Assembly: GCA_018828125.1 (NCBI GenBank) | Contig: JAHJWB010000018.1 | Location: forward strand, 94,849-158,848 | Length of the DNA stretch: 64,000 nt | Reading direction: 5' to 3' | Source of the DNA: Gammaproteobacteria bacterium | Lineage (GTDB): Bacteria; Pseudomonadota; Gammaproteobacteria; Burkholderiales; Burkholderiaceae_C | Shown: positions 16,549-24,778 of the stretch, in pieces | Layout: each line of letters opens with the position of its first letter | Numbering within the stretch: position 1 is the stretch's first letter | Notes under the pieces: generated by a model | Seen by the model: the letters and a program-made list of their open reading frames with translations, nothing else | Database searches by the model: none | What the model was told of the DNA's origin: nothing | Made by a program: the position numbers and the translations under genes

Positions 16549-17790
16549 ATGGAAAGCTACTTTCTCGACTGGGCCAACCTGCTGTTGCGCTGGGTCCACG
16601 TCATCACCGCCATCGCCTGGATTGGCTCGTCGTTCTACTTCGTCTTCCTCGACAGCAGCCTCACGCCGCCCGAAGACGAAGACCTGAAGAAACAGGGCGT
16701 GAGCGGCGAACTCTGGGCCGTGCACGGCGGCGGGTTCTACCACCCGGTCAAATTCGCGGTGTCGCCGCCCCAGTTGCCCAAACACCTGCACTGGTTCTTC
16801 TGGGAAAGCTACAGCACCTGGATCAGCGGCTTTGCGCTGTTCACCGTGTCGTATCTGTACAGCGCCAGCACCTACCTCATCGACAAGTCGAAGATGGACT
16901 GGGCCCCTGCCACGGCCATCGTGGTGGCGCTGGCGTTCTTCGTGGTGTTCTGGCTGCTGTACGACGCCATCTGCCGCATCTTTGGCCAGAAGAAGAACGG
17001 CGACGCCATCGTCGGCGCGCTTGTCTTTGTTCTGGTGTGCGTGGCCTCGTGGCTGGCCTGCCACTGGTTTGCAGGCCGCGCGGCCTTCTTGCTGGTGGGC
17101 GCGATGATCGCCAGCGCCATGAGCGCCAACGTGTTCTTCTGGATCATCCCCGGCCAGCGCACCGTCATCGCACAAATCAAGGCGGGCGAGCCGGTGGACC
17201 CTATCCACGGCAAACGCGGCAAGCAGCGCAGCGTGCACAACACCTACTTCACGCTGCCCGTGCTGTTTGCCATGCTCAGCAACCACTACAGCTTTACCTG
17301 GAGCCACCCGCAAAACTGGCTGGTACTCATCCTGATGATGTTTGCGGGCGCGGCCATCCGCCAGTTTTTTGTGGCGCGCCACGGCTACAAGCTGGGCCGC
17401 AACGGCAACCCGCTGCCTTATGCGCTGGTGGGCGTGGCCGTCATCGTCGGCGCCATTGTGTGGATGCGACCGGAACCCGTGGCTGGTGTCAGTGGTGCTC
17501 CTGTTTCAGGAGCTGCCAGTGTAGGTGCAGCAGGCGCTAGCGACCAAAATGACTACAAATCGGTGCAAGCCGTGCTGGAGCAGCGCTGCTACCTGTGCCA
17601 CGGAGAGGCGGTGCAGATGAAGAACCTGCGGCTCGACTCGCCCGACAGCGTCAAGCAGCACGCCCAGGCGATTTACCAGCAAGTGGTGGTGCAAAAGCTC
17701 ATGCCCATGAACAACGCCACGCAGATCACCGATGCGGAGCGGGCGCTGATCGGGCGCTGGTTTGAGGCGGGGGCGGCTACGGGGCCTTGA
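16549..17790 (+). CDS. puuD: Urate hydroxylase PuuD with C-terminal cytochrome c domain
   Basis: Inner-membrane urate:cytochrome c oxidoreductase that makes 5-hydroxyisourate. The 413-residue product has about eight membrane segments (residues 12-310, beginning WVHVITAIAWIGSSFYFVFL) and a cytochrome c tail with the heme motif CYLCH at 347-351 and a downstream Met ligand candidate in KLMPMNN. The linker between the parts (about 316-337, Ala/Gly/Ser-rich) is encoded by a copy of the palindromic repeat (17496-17560), read in frame. It is preceded by the 268-bp structured element. It replaces soluble urate oxidase in this pathway and feeds UraH. Confidence 0.95.
   Translation: MESYFLDWANLLLRWVHVITAIAWIGSSFYFVFLDSSLTPPEDEDLKKQGVSGELWAVHGGGFYHPVKFAVSPPQLPKHLHWFFWESYSTWISGFALFTVSYLYSASTYLIDKSKMDWAPATAIVVALAFFVVFWLLYDAICRIFGQKKNGDAIVGALVFVLVCVASWLACHWFAGRAAFLLVGAMIASAMSANVFFWIIPGQRTVIAQIKAGEPVDPIHGKRGKQRSVHNTYFTLPVLFAMLSNHYSFTWSHPQNWLVLILMMFAGAAIRQFFVARHGYKLGRNGNPLPYALVGVAVIVGAIVWMRPEPVAGVSGAPVSGAASVGAAGASDQNDYKSVQAVLEQRCYLCHGEAVQMKNLRLDSPDSVKQHAQAIYQQVVVQKLMPMNNATQITDAERALIGRWFEAGAATGP
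17496..17560 (+). repeat. AGCGCT palindromic element, copy 4, inside puuD
   Basis: CAGGAGCTGCCAGTGTAGG followed by GGCGCTAGCGACCAAAATGA aligns base for base with the acnA-internal copy (60899-60963) and with intergenic copies. The stem is decayed. It is translated without a stop as the linker before the cytochrome domain. The usual TAGCT has become GAGCT, which removes a potential stop. Confidence 0.7.
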
Positions 17791-17854
17791 GGCCGCGCAG
17801 CGTGGAGTGCTGAGTGCGGCGTCACTCCGCAACCAAGCGAAGCCGCGCAGACTC

Positions 17855-18238
17855 CTAGCCCTTGACGACGGTGGCGTCGATCTCCACCACCTGCCCCGGA
17901 TAGCCCAGGCGGGCGACACCCAAGAGTGTTGCCGGAGGCACTTGCCCGCCAAAGTATTCGGTCACGGCGCCCCAGGCGTCTGAGAGGTCGGCCTGTTCGC
18001 CGACGACGTAGACAACAAGGCGGCGGATGTCCAGCACGGCAAATCCGTGAACAGACAGAACCTTGCTCAGATTCGCCAAGCACTGCGATGCCTGGGCGCA
18101 CGGATCTCCGGGCGCCTCGATCGAACCATCGGCGGCCTGCGGCACTTGGCCTGCAAGGAAGAGCTGACTCCCCACGCGCTGCGCGTACTGATAGTTCGGT
18201 GTGTTGGGCAGGCCTGCGGCGATTTCGGCTTCGTTCAT
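17855..18238 (-). CDS. RidA/YjgF/UK114-family protein
   Basis: Small trimeric-fold protein of 127 residues. RidA members deaminate reactive enamine/imine intermediates; others have pathway-specific roles. Family features are LFLAGQVPQAADG near residues 27-39, the QASQCLANLSKVL helix and the C-terminal ARLGYPGQVVEIDATVV with the conserved Arg. It is convergent with puuD. Because RidA-like proteins are sometimes attached to purine and pyrimidine catabolism, a link with the urate pathway is possible but unproven. Confidence 0.85.
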   Translation of the reverse strand: MNEAEIAAGLPNTPNYQYAQRVGSQLFLAGQVPQAADGSIEAPGDPCAQASQCLANLSKVLSVHGFAVLDIRRLVVYVVGEQADLSDAWGAVTEYFGGQVPPATLLGVARLGYPGQVVEIDATVVKG

Positions 18239-18326
18239 GGGTGGTTCTGCGTGGGATGTGGCGCGAGTTTTCGCTGCGACGCCTAGCGTTCGACATCAGG
18301 CTTAGGCCTCGTCATTGCAGGTTTTT

Positions 18327-18815
18327 TCAGTCACGAGCCTGATGCTCAAGTTGGTACCACTGCTGACCCTCCGGCGCCCGGTTGGACACCAGCCTGACAG
18401 AGAACTTTGCAGCTGACCGCAGTATTGGTTGGGGTTGCGGACTGCCCGGCGAGCTGAAGTCTCCATTCCACCTCCGATGATGCTCCACATGCACAACTTT
18501 GGAGCTTGCTCGGAAGACCAGGACGAATTCGCCTTCATTCACTTCGGCAGGGAGTGTCATGCGGCACTTGAACCAGCCAAGTTGCAACGTCCGGCAGTTG
18601 CTCTCGCGGGGCGAGTACGGGCCAAAGGCGAACAGTTCATTCCAGTCCAGTGGGAGGACATTTGCCAGATCCACCTCTTGGACCTTCTCGGATCGAACCA
18701 ACTTTCCGAGGGCTGTGCTGAACTCTCCTGCTGGCTCGGCAGCAGTACAGGCGGCGAGTAGGGGGAGGGCACTAGCGAGCGCGATGGCTCTGGCGAAATT
18801 CAGGATGGGTCGCAT
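18327..18815 (-). CDS. Hypothetical lipoprotein in a cassette-like array
   Basis: Unrecognised 162-residue protein. The start at 18815 (MRPILNFARA) is used rather than a TTG nine bases upstream. It has a signal with lipobox LLAAC near residues 18-22, then a soluble domain with three further Cys. It is flanked at its start by an attC-like site (18819-18875) and lies in a lower-GC stretch with two more orphan genes on the same strand, the pattern of integron gene cassettes. Its 3' flank (18239-18326) may hold a decayed third site but this is weak. Confidence 0.6.
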   Translation of the reverse strand: MRPILNFARAIALASALPLLAACTAAEPAGEFSTALGKLVRSEKVQEVDLANVLPLDWNELFAFGPYSPRESNCRTLQLGWFKCRMTLPAEVNEGEFVLVFRASSKVVHVEHHRRWNGDFSSPGSPQPQPILRSAAKFSVRLVSNRAPEGQQWYQLEHQARD

Positions 18816-18818
18816 TGA

Positions 18819-18875
18819 AATCAACGCCGAAGCTCAGCGGGCGGCGTAGCCGTCCGCTGGAACGCTTTGTTAGAT
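18819..18875 (-). repeat. attC-like recombination site 1
   Basis: Ends AATCAAC (18819-18825, an imperfect RYYYAAC core) and GTTAGAT (18869-18875, a perfect GTTRRRY core). The middle forms an imperfect stem from CAGCGGGCGGC and GCCGTCCGCTG around a GTA loop. Size (57 bp) and layout fit integron attC sites. It overlaps the 3' end of the next cassette gene. Confidence 0.65.
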
Positions 18876-19156
18876 TGCTTTGCACCGAATACCCTGGCAT
18901 GCCAGTACATATGCGGAGCCCGAAACCATGCGCTGTTTTTTGAGTTCTCGAATTGCGCCAGTTGGCTCATTGGAATTTCGTACCGACTGAACAAGGACAG
19001 AAGATCTCGAAGAGATGCCTCGGAGAGGCGGGAACGAACGACAAGCGTGTCCTGATCCCACCGTAAGAATCCTGGAATTTCCGCCGCCCAATGAAACAAG
19101 TGCTTTTCATCAAGCTGCGAGCCAAACCAAACACCGGAACAGTCGAGACGAACCAT
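18821..19156 (-). CDS. Hypothetical cassette protein reading into attC
   Basis: Unrecognised 111-residue protein with no signal or membrane segment (MVRLDCSGVWFG at the start). The last 17 residues, NKAFQRTATPPAELRR plus the preceding Ser, are the translation of the attC-like site, a C-terminal signature known from many cassette-encoded hypothetical proteins. The ATG at 19156 starts five bases from the next attC-like site, so the frame fits a cassette almost exactly. No function can be proposed. Confidence 0.6.
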   Translation of the reverse strand: MVRLDCSGVWFGSQLDEKHLFHWAAEIPGFLRWDQDTLVVRSRLSEASLRDLLSLFSRYEIPMSQLAQFENSKNSAWFRAPHMYWHARVFGAKQSNKAFQRTATPPAELRR

Positions 19157-19160
19157 TGCA

Positions 19161-19230
19161 ATCTAACGTTGGAATTCAGCCGACCAAGCCAGCGAAGCTG
19201 GCGAGGGTCGGCTGCAATGAAAGGTTAAGG
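19161..19230 (-). repeat. attC-like recombination site 2
   Basis: ATCTAAC (19161-19167, RYYYAAC) and GTTAAGG (19224-19230, GTTRRRY with one mismatch) bound a 70-bp segment whose middle pairs CAGCCGACC with GGGTCGGCTG and CCAGC with GCTGG around GAA. This is the best attC match in the window. The stop codon of the gene at 19225-19620 lies in its right core. Confidence 0.75.
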
Positions 19231-19620
19231 AGCACGCCGAAACCTCGCGGAAGTGACTTTTCTTTCTCCGCCTAGCTGGATCATCAGGGCGCTGTCTTCC
19301 CAACCAAAACCTGAGCACTGGCCGAGCGGATACATCCAATCGAACCCCCTTCTCTTCTCAATAGACGGCCCAAGCAGCAGAGTCAGTTCGTCAGAATTCA
19401 TTCCAATCAGACGATTTGAATGGATCAAGTCAAGCGCCATGGCACCGCGCACGCAGCCAGGATCACCGACGCTTGCCAGGACGGCTGAGCCGTCGAGCCA
19501 CGAAGCACGCTGAAAACTCTGCGCGTTGACGCTGGGTTGGTTGTAGCTCCATGCCAACCAACCTCCCGCGACGATGCAAAGGACAAGTAGCAGAAGGGAA
19601 GTCTTTGCAGCGAATCGCAT
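19225..19620 (-). CDS. Hypothetical membrane-anchored cassette protein
   Basis: Unrecognised protein of 131 residues from the ATG at 19620 (MRFAAKTSLLLLVLC); a longer in-frame start exists but the hydrophobic N-terminus argues for this one. The signal or anchor spans residues 7-25, followed by a periplasmic-type domain with Cys residues in GDPGCVRGA and GQCSGFGW. The TAA stop falls in the attC-like core. It is the upstream-most gene of the cassette-like set. Confidence 0.6.
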   Translation of the reverse strand: MRFAAKTSLLLLVLCIVAGGWLAWSYNQPSVNAQSFQRASWLDGSAVLASVGDPGCVRGAMALDLIHSNRLIGMNSDELTLLLGPSIEKRRGFDWMYPLGQCSGFGWEDSALMIQLGGERKVTSARFRRAP

Positions 19621-20058
19621 GTATCGCCTATGCGCCTTTACGTGATGTATCCCGCAAACCTTGCAAAATAAGCTGTACTGTGCGAGATATTCTGGACACG
19701 GATTCTTCCTGAAATTGACTTGCAGCTTGGTGTTGCGGCCAACGCGGTGAAAACATCCATGCATAAAAATTCCGTGAAACCCGGCGCGCCTCAGCCGAGC
19801 AAACTATAGACTGCTAAGTCGCAACAAGGCAGTCTTACCAAGACGCAGATTTGAGTTGTGAACAGAATCAATGGCTGGATTTGGGAGCGGCGTTTAGAGG
19901 CGCGCCCGGGCCGAAGCGGACTGACTGCGGCATGAATCGTCCAACTTCTATTGCCGAGTGAAGCCTCTCTGCGGGCACGGGCCTCTGCGCCATGCGTACG
20001 CTCAGTGCGGTGTAGTCGCGCTACAGGCCCAACGCCCGCGCTGCGGCCCTTCTACTCC
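19621..20058. other. intergenic region, nothing recognised
   Basis: These 438 bases separate the cassette-like set from the EAL gene. The left 180 bases are AT-richer like the cassettes, the right part is high GC. No gene, terminator, integrase or further attC site could be supported. Confidence 0.4.
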
Positions 20059-21990
20059 CTACGCCGCCAACACATCCTGCAGCGCCCGCGTCGCCGCCAA
20101 CGCCCCCAGGCTCGACTCGGTGAACCCACCATGCAGCACCACCCCCGTGGATGCCTGCTTGGCCTCATGCTTGGCCACCGCCGCCAGATTGGCCACCTCT
20201 TCAGCATGCCGAAACCGCCCAGGCGTGATACGCACCGCACCAATGGCGAGCGTGGTGCACGGAAAAAACCGCTGGATGCCGTGCCGGTCCTCGGCCTGTA
20301 TGCCGCCTGCCTGCCGCGCGGGCTCGTCAAACAGTGTGATGGCCTCGCGCGCAAATTCGTCCACGATGTTCTTGCAGCGCTGCAGCCAGTTGCTGCTCTG
20401 GAAGACCAGCATGAAATCGTCCCCGCCCACATGGCCCACAAAGTCGCGCCTCGCGTCACAGTGCGCGGTGGCCAGGCGGGCGACGAGGCGGATCATCTGG
20501 TCGCCGCGCCAGTAGCCGTAGTGGTCGTTAAATGGCTTGAAGTTGTTCAGGTCGGCGTAGCAGGCCACAAACTCGGTGCCGCTCTCCAGCAGGCGCTGCA
20601 TGTGCATGCTGATGGGGATGTTGCCGGGCAAAAAGGTCAGGGGGTTGGCGTGGCGCGCGGCTTCTATGCGGGTTTCGGTCACCGCGCGCACCAGTTGGTC
20701 GCCGGTGCCCAGGCCCAGGTAGCGGCCGTTGTCGGTGACGATGTAGCCGTCGTTCAGGTAGCGCTGGTCCTGCGAGGTGAGGATGCCCACCAGCTGGTCC
20801 ACATCACAGTCCAGTTCCACCACGCGCGGTGCGGGGTTGGCAAACGCCAGACAGGGCTTGCGGCCATGCACCTCGCGAAAGTACAGCGTGGCGTAGTGGT
20901 TCATGAACTGCTGGCGGTTGATGAGCGCCACGGGCCGGGTGCCGTCCACCACGGCCATGGCGTGCAGATCGGTGTGTCGCTGAAACACCGCGGCCACCGC
21001 GTCGTTGCAGGTGGCAGGGGCCACGGTGGGCGCCTGCACCACCAGCAGGCTGCGCAAGATGCCGGGGCGCGCGGTCTGGCCCAGGTGGGGCAGCACGGCC
21101 ACGCGGCGGTCTTGCATCACCTCCAGCGCGGGGGCGTCCACCACATCGCGCGGTGCCTTGGCCGGGCGGCCCAGCAGCCAGCCCTGGCCAAAAGGGATGT
21201 CCAGGTCGCGCAGCGCGCGCAGGTCGTCGCGCGTCTCAATGCCCTCGGCAATCAGCGTGGTGCCAAACACATCGGCAATGCCTTTGATGGCCTGCAGCAT
21301 CTGCAGGTTTTCGGGGTGGTCGCTGATGTCGTGGATGAAGTATTTGTCGATCTTCACGAAGTCGGGTTTCACTTCGGACCACAACCGCAGGCTCGACCGG
21401 CCGTCGCCAAAGTCATCGAGCGCCAGGCGCGCGCCGCAGGCGTGCACGGCCTTGATGGCCTCGCGCAACTGGGGCATGTCGGTGACGCGTTCGTGCTCGG
21501 TAATCTCCAGCACCAGCATGCGCGCGCTCACCCCAAAGCTGCGCACGGTTTCGCCCAGCGCCTGGGTGCCCAGCAGCGCAACCCCATGCACCAGGGCATC
21601 GGCGCTGACGTTGACGAACAGACGCCCGGGCGCCTCGTGCTGGCCCCATTGCTGCAGGGCGGTGAACACACACAGCAGCTCAAAGTCCTGCAGGATGCGT
21701 TCGCGCCGGGCCAGGTCCAGAAGCACGTCGGGTGTATGAAACGGGGTGTTTTGTGGCCCGCGGATCAATGCCTCGTGTGCATAGATGCTGCCCTCGCGCA
21801 GGTCGGCCAGGGGCTGAAAAACGCAGTACAGCGCGCCGTCGCGCATCAGCCGCGCCAGCGGGCCCGTGCCATGGCGTATTGCGGGCGACAGCAGTGCCAG
21901 CATGGCCTCCAGTCGACTGCCTTGGATGTTGTGCATGGCGTTGGTTGGGTCCCTGAGCAAGTACCTGAAGATACCCAGCGTCTGTGACAT
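20059..21990 (-). CDS. EAL-CBS-GGDEF protein (c-di-GMP phosphodiesterase)
   Basis: Cytoplasmic signalling protein of 643 residues. The N-terminal EAL domain is intact at the motifs visible: EALIR at 73-77, NVSADAL near 127, EITEHE near 162, DDFGDGRSS at 192-200 and AEGIET at 248-253, so c-di-GMP hydrolysis is likely. CBS-type repeats fill about 310-435. The C-terminal GGDEF-like domain has GGDDF at 522-526 instead of GG(D/E)EF, so cyclase activity is doubtful and a GTP-sensing role is possible. It is divergent from glycerate kinase, about 60 bases away. Confidence 0.9.
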   Translation of the reverse strand: MSQTLGIFRYLLRDPTNAMHNIQGSRLEAMLALLSPAIRHGTGPLARLMRDGALYCVFQPLADLREGSIYAHEALIRGPQNTPFHTPDVLLDLARRERILQDFELLCVFTALQQWGQHEAPGRLFVNVSADALVHGVALLGTQALGETVRSFGVSARMLVLEITEHERVTDMPQLREAIKAVHACGARLALDDFGDGRSSLRLWSEVKPDFVKIDKYFIHDISDHPENLQMLQAIKGIADVFGTTLIAEGIETRDDLRALRDLDIPFGQGWLLGRPAKAPRDVVDAPALEVMQDRRVAVLPHLGQTARPGILRSLLVVQAPTVAPATCNDAVAAVFQRHTDLHAMAVVDGTRPVALINRQQFMNHYATLYFREVHGRKPCLAFANPAPRVVELDCDVDQLVGILTSQDQRYLNDGYIVTDNGRYLGLGTGDQLVRAVTETRIEAARHANPLTFLPGNIPISMHMQRLLESGTEFVACYADLNNFKPFNDHYGYWRGDQMIRLVARLATAHCDARRDFVGHVGGDDFMLVFQSSNWLQRCKNIVDEFAREAITLFDEPARQAGGIQAEDRHGIQRFFPCTTLAIGAVRITPGRFRHAEEVANLAAVAKHEAKQASTGVVLHGGFTESSLGALAATRALQDVLAA

Positions 21991-22048
21991 AGCGGTTACA
22001 ACCTGTCACGCTTGGGGCAGGCTGCAGGGCCATTGCACAATGTGCGCC

Positions 22049-23437
22049 ATGCAAAAAACCCTGCCTGCCCAGGCCGCAGCGTCGGTCGCCACTCTCCAGT
22101 CCACCCCTGCCGCCGCCGCGATGGCTTTGCCGGATTTTCGGTCTGAGCCACGCGCCTTCTTGCGGGCTTTGTTTGACACCGCCGTGCGCAGCGCCCAGCC
22201 CCTGCACGGCATGCGCGAATGGCTGCCCACGCCGCCCAAGGGACGCACTGTGGTGCTGGGCGCCGGCAAAGCGGGTGGCGCGATGGCGCAGGCGCTGGAA
22301 GCGCTGTGGCCGCTGGATGCCCCGATGTCGGGGCTGGTGGTCACGCGTTATGGGCACATTCCCCCTCGCGCGGCGCACCTGCCCGAACGCATCGAAGTGG
22401 TCGAGGCATCGCACCCGGTGCCCGACGCTGCCGGCCTGGCCGCGGCCGAGCGCATCCTGGAACTGACCCAAGGGCTGACCGCAGACGACCTTGTGTTGTG
22501 CCTGATCTCCGGCGGAGGCTCGTCCCTGCTCACGCTGCCGTGTGACGGCCTCACGCTGCAAGACAAGCAGCGCATCAATCGCGCGCTGCTGGACAGTGGT
22601 GCGCACATTGGCGAGATGAACTGCGTGCGCAAACACCTCTCGCGCATCAAGGGCGGGCGGCTGGCGGCAGCCTGTGCACCCGCGCGGGTGGTGACGCTCA
22701 CCATCAGCGACGTGCCGGGCGACGATCCTTCGGTGATTGCGAGCGGCCCGACCGTGCCGGACGCCTCCACCTGCGCCGACGCGCTGGAGATTCTGGCGCG
22801 CTACAGCATCGATGTGCCACCCGCCATCCGTACGGCGCTGGAAGCGGGCACTCTGGAAACCCCCAAGCCCGGCGACGCGCGGTTTGACGGCCACGCCGTG
22901 CACCTGATCGCCACGCCGTGGCAAGCATTGCAGGCTGCGGCCGAGGCGGCCCGCACCGCAGGGTTGCCCGTGCATGTGCTGTCAGACGAGATCGAAGGCG
23001 AATCGCGCGAGGTGGGCAAGGTGCACGCCGCACTGGCGCGTGCGGTGGCGCGGCGCGGTCAGCCGTTTGTCGCGCCCTGTGTGGTGCTGTCGGGTGGCGA
23101 AACCACGGTCACCGTGCGCCCGCGTGCGGTGGGTGTGGCGCGTGGCCGCGGCGGCAGGGCGGGGGAGTTTTGCCTGGGCCTGGCCAACGCGCTGCAGGGC
23201 GAGGCCACGGTGTGGGCGCTGGCTGCAGACACGGACGGTATTGATGGCAGTGAAGAGAATGCCGGGGCCTTTGTGTGCCCCGACACGCTGGCGCGCGCCC
23301 ACGCGGCCAGCCTGCGCATGGACGACCACCTGGCGCGCAACGACGCCTGGGGGTTTTTTGCGGGGCTCGATGACCTGCTCGTCACCGGGCCCACACACAC
23401 CAACGTCAATGACTTTCGTGCGCTACTGATTTTGTAG
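22049..23437 (+). CDS. ttuD: Glycerate 2-kinase / MOFRL-family (TtuD type)
   Basis: Phosphorylates D-glycerate to 2-phosphoglycerate; some homologues were named hydroxypyruvate reductase. The product is 462 residues from the ATG at 22049 (465 from an ATG nine bases earlier). Family marks are VVLGAGKAGGAMA near residue 65, CLISGGGSSLLTLP, MNCVRKHLSRIKGG and the MOFRL domain with ALAADTDGIDGS near the C-terminus. It could complete conversion of purine-derived glyoxylate to central metabolism, but no glyoxylate carboligase or tartronate semialdehyde reductase lies in the window. Its TAG stop is part of palindromic element copy 5. Confidence 0.9.
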   Translation: MQKTLPAQAAASVATLQSTPAAAAMALPDFRSEPRAFLRALFDTAVRSAQPLHGMREWLPTPPKGRTVVLGAGKAGGAMAQALEALWPLDAPMSGLVVTRYGHIPPRAAHLPERIEVVEASHPVPDAAGLAAAERILELTQGLTADDLVLCLISGGGSSLLTLPCDGLTLQDKQRINRALLDSGAHIGEMNCVRKHLSRIKGGRLAAACAPARVVTLTISDVPGDDPSVIASGPTVPDASTCADALEILARYSIDVPPAIRTALEAGTLETPKPGDARFDGHAVHLIATPWQALQAAAEAARTAGLPVHVLSDEIEGESREVGKVHAALARAVARRGQPFVAPCVVLSGGETTVTVRPRAVGVARGRGGRAGEFCLGLANALQGEATVWALAADTDGIDGSEENAGAFVCPDTLARAHAASLRMDDHLARNDAWGFFAGLDDLLVTGPTHTNVNDFRALLIL

Positions 23438-23484
23438 CTGTTAGCGCTTTACCATCAAGCGCTAGAGGCCAATTTCATCCAAAT
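23427..23484 (+). repeat. AGCGCT palindromic element, copy 5
   Basis: TAGCGCTT (23442-23449) and AAGCGCTA (23457-23464) form the stem, preceded by TTTTGTAGCT and followed by GAGGCCAATTT, close to the family consensus. The TAG of TAGCT is the stop codon of the glycerate kinase gene. Confidence 0.85.
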
Positions 23485-23520
23485 TTTGGTGAAATCCGCT
23501 GCTGCGCTGCTTGCGCTGCG

Positions 23521-24570
23521 TCAGAACCTGTGGCGCACGCCAATGCCAAAGCTGCTGCCCTTGGTCTGGTTGGTGATGCGATCAGCCATGGCCATCACGT
23601 ACACGTCGGTGCGCTTGGACAGGAAGTAGTCATACCCCACCGTGAAGGTCTTGCGCGAGATGTCGGTCGCGCTCATCTCGGTGTCGGCCCACGACGCCAG
23701 TACCTTGCCCGTGGCGCCCACCGGCACCGACACGCCCAACTGCAGCGTCTTGGCCTTGTTGGTGGTGTTGTCGGCCTTGGCCTGGCCGTAGCTGGCAAAC
23801 GCCTTCACCACGGCAAAGTCGTAGGCGCCTCCCAGCATCCAGTCGGTCTTGGTGGTGCCCAGGTAGGTGTTGGGCACAGCCGGGTTGCTGATCTGGTCGC
23901 GCTCGTAAAACGCGGTGACGGTGATGGGGCCGTTGAAGTACAGCGCGTTCACGCCGATGTTCTTCTTGCCGCTGTCGCCCGCGATCTCGCCAAACTGGTA
24001 GTGCAGGTTGGCTTTCAGCCCGCCTATGCTGGGCGTGCTGTAGGTGATCTGGTTCGACCAGCCCGTGTCGGATGGGGTGGTAGAGCCCCAGCCCGTGCCG
24101 TTGAACAGTGGCACGTTCATGTGCAGGATCAGCGGTGCAAAAGTGAACGAGTCGCCCAGCGGGTTGGACAGGATCGACGGCAGGAAGTTGGGCGCCATGC
24201 CACGGCCCAGCGAGACGGAGCCAAAGCCGCCCGACAAGCCGACGTTGGCATCGCGCGAGAAGAACGTGTCGTTGGTAAAACGGCCCTGCACGCCGCTGTC
24301 CACCTTGATGAACGAGGTGAGCGCAAAGTTGGCCTTGAGCCCGCCGCCCAGGTCTTCGGTGCCCTTGAACCCGAACCATGAGGTGGTCATGCCACCGCTG
24401 TTGACGACTGACGCGCGGCCCGCGTCCCCGGCATTTTTCAGAGACCCGACAAACACATCGGTGAGGCCCATCAGCTGGACCGAGCTTTGGGCGTGGGCAC
24501 CGGTGGTGCACAGCAGTGCGCCACCGAGGGAAAGAGACGAGAGTGACAGGGCAATCAGGTTTTTTTTCAT
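23521..24570 (-). CDS. Outer-membrane porin, Omp32-like
   Basis: Trimeric 16-strand general porin of 349 residues. The start at 24570 (MKKNLIALSL) gives a signal peptide ending near AHAQS. Alternating beta-strand pattern, LTDVFVGSLKNAG at the mature N-terminus, KANFALTSF and GFGSVSLGR mark the betaproteobacterial porin family, and the chain ends in Phe (VRHRF) as needed for Bam recognition. It is divergent from a Crp/Fnr-family regulator with a dyad at 24730-24743 between them, which may control it. Confidence 0.93.
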   Translation of the reverse strand: MKKNLIALSLSSLSLGGALLCTTGAHAQSSVQLMGLTDVFVGSLKNAGDAGRASVVNSGGMTTSWFGFKGTEDLGGGLKANFALTSFIKVDSGVQGRFTNDTFFSRDANVGLSGGFGSVSLGRGMAPNFLPSILSNPLGDSFTFAPLILHMNVPLFNGTGWGSTTPSDTGWSNQITYSTPSIGGLKANLHYQFGEIAGDSGKKNIGVNALYFNGPITVTAFYERDQISNPAVPNTYLGTTKTDWMLGGAYDFAVVKAFASYGQAKADNTTNKAKTLQLGVSVPVGATGKVLASWADTEMSATDISRKTFTVGYDYFLSKRTDVYVMAMADRITNQTKGSSFGIGVRHRF

Positions 24571-24729
24571 TGGTACTCCTGGGGGTGAAAACGCCGGGTG
24601 TCCGGCGTGGGCAAGATGTGGCGCCAGCCAGTGGTGCACCGTGGTGCATGGCGGAGGCTCACGGTGGAACTTTGCAAGTTCCATGCCCCGCTGACACAGT
24701 TGCTTACGCACTGGGGCCGTGGTGCACGT

Positions 24730-24743
24730 TTGATCTTGCTCAA
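24730..24743. promoter_or_regulatory. FNR/Crp-type dyad between porin and regulator
   Basis: TTGATCTTGCTCAA has the TTGAT-N4-NTCAA form and differs from the FNR consensus TTGAT-N4-ATCAA in one base. It sits 36 bases before the Crp/Fnr-family start and about 160 before the porin start. Confidence 0.5.
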
Positions 24744-24778
24744 TGCCCATATGGCGCAGCCGCGGCACAGTCCGTGGC

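Noticed and set aside
19951..21987. Open frame of 678 codons on the plus strand
   Set aside because: It is antisense to the EAL-CBS-GGDEF gene, His/Val/Gln-rich and without domain motifs.
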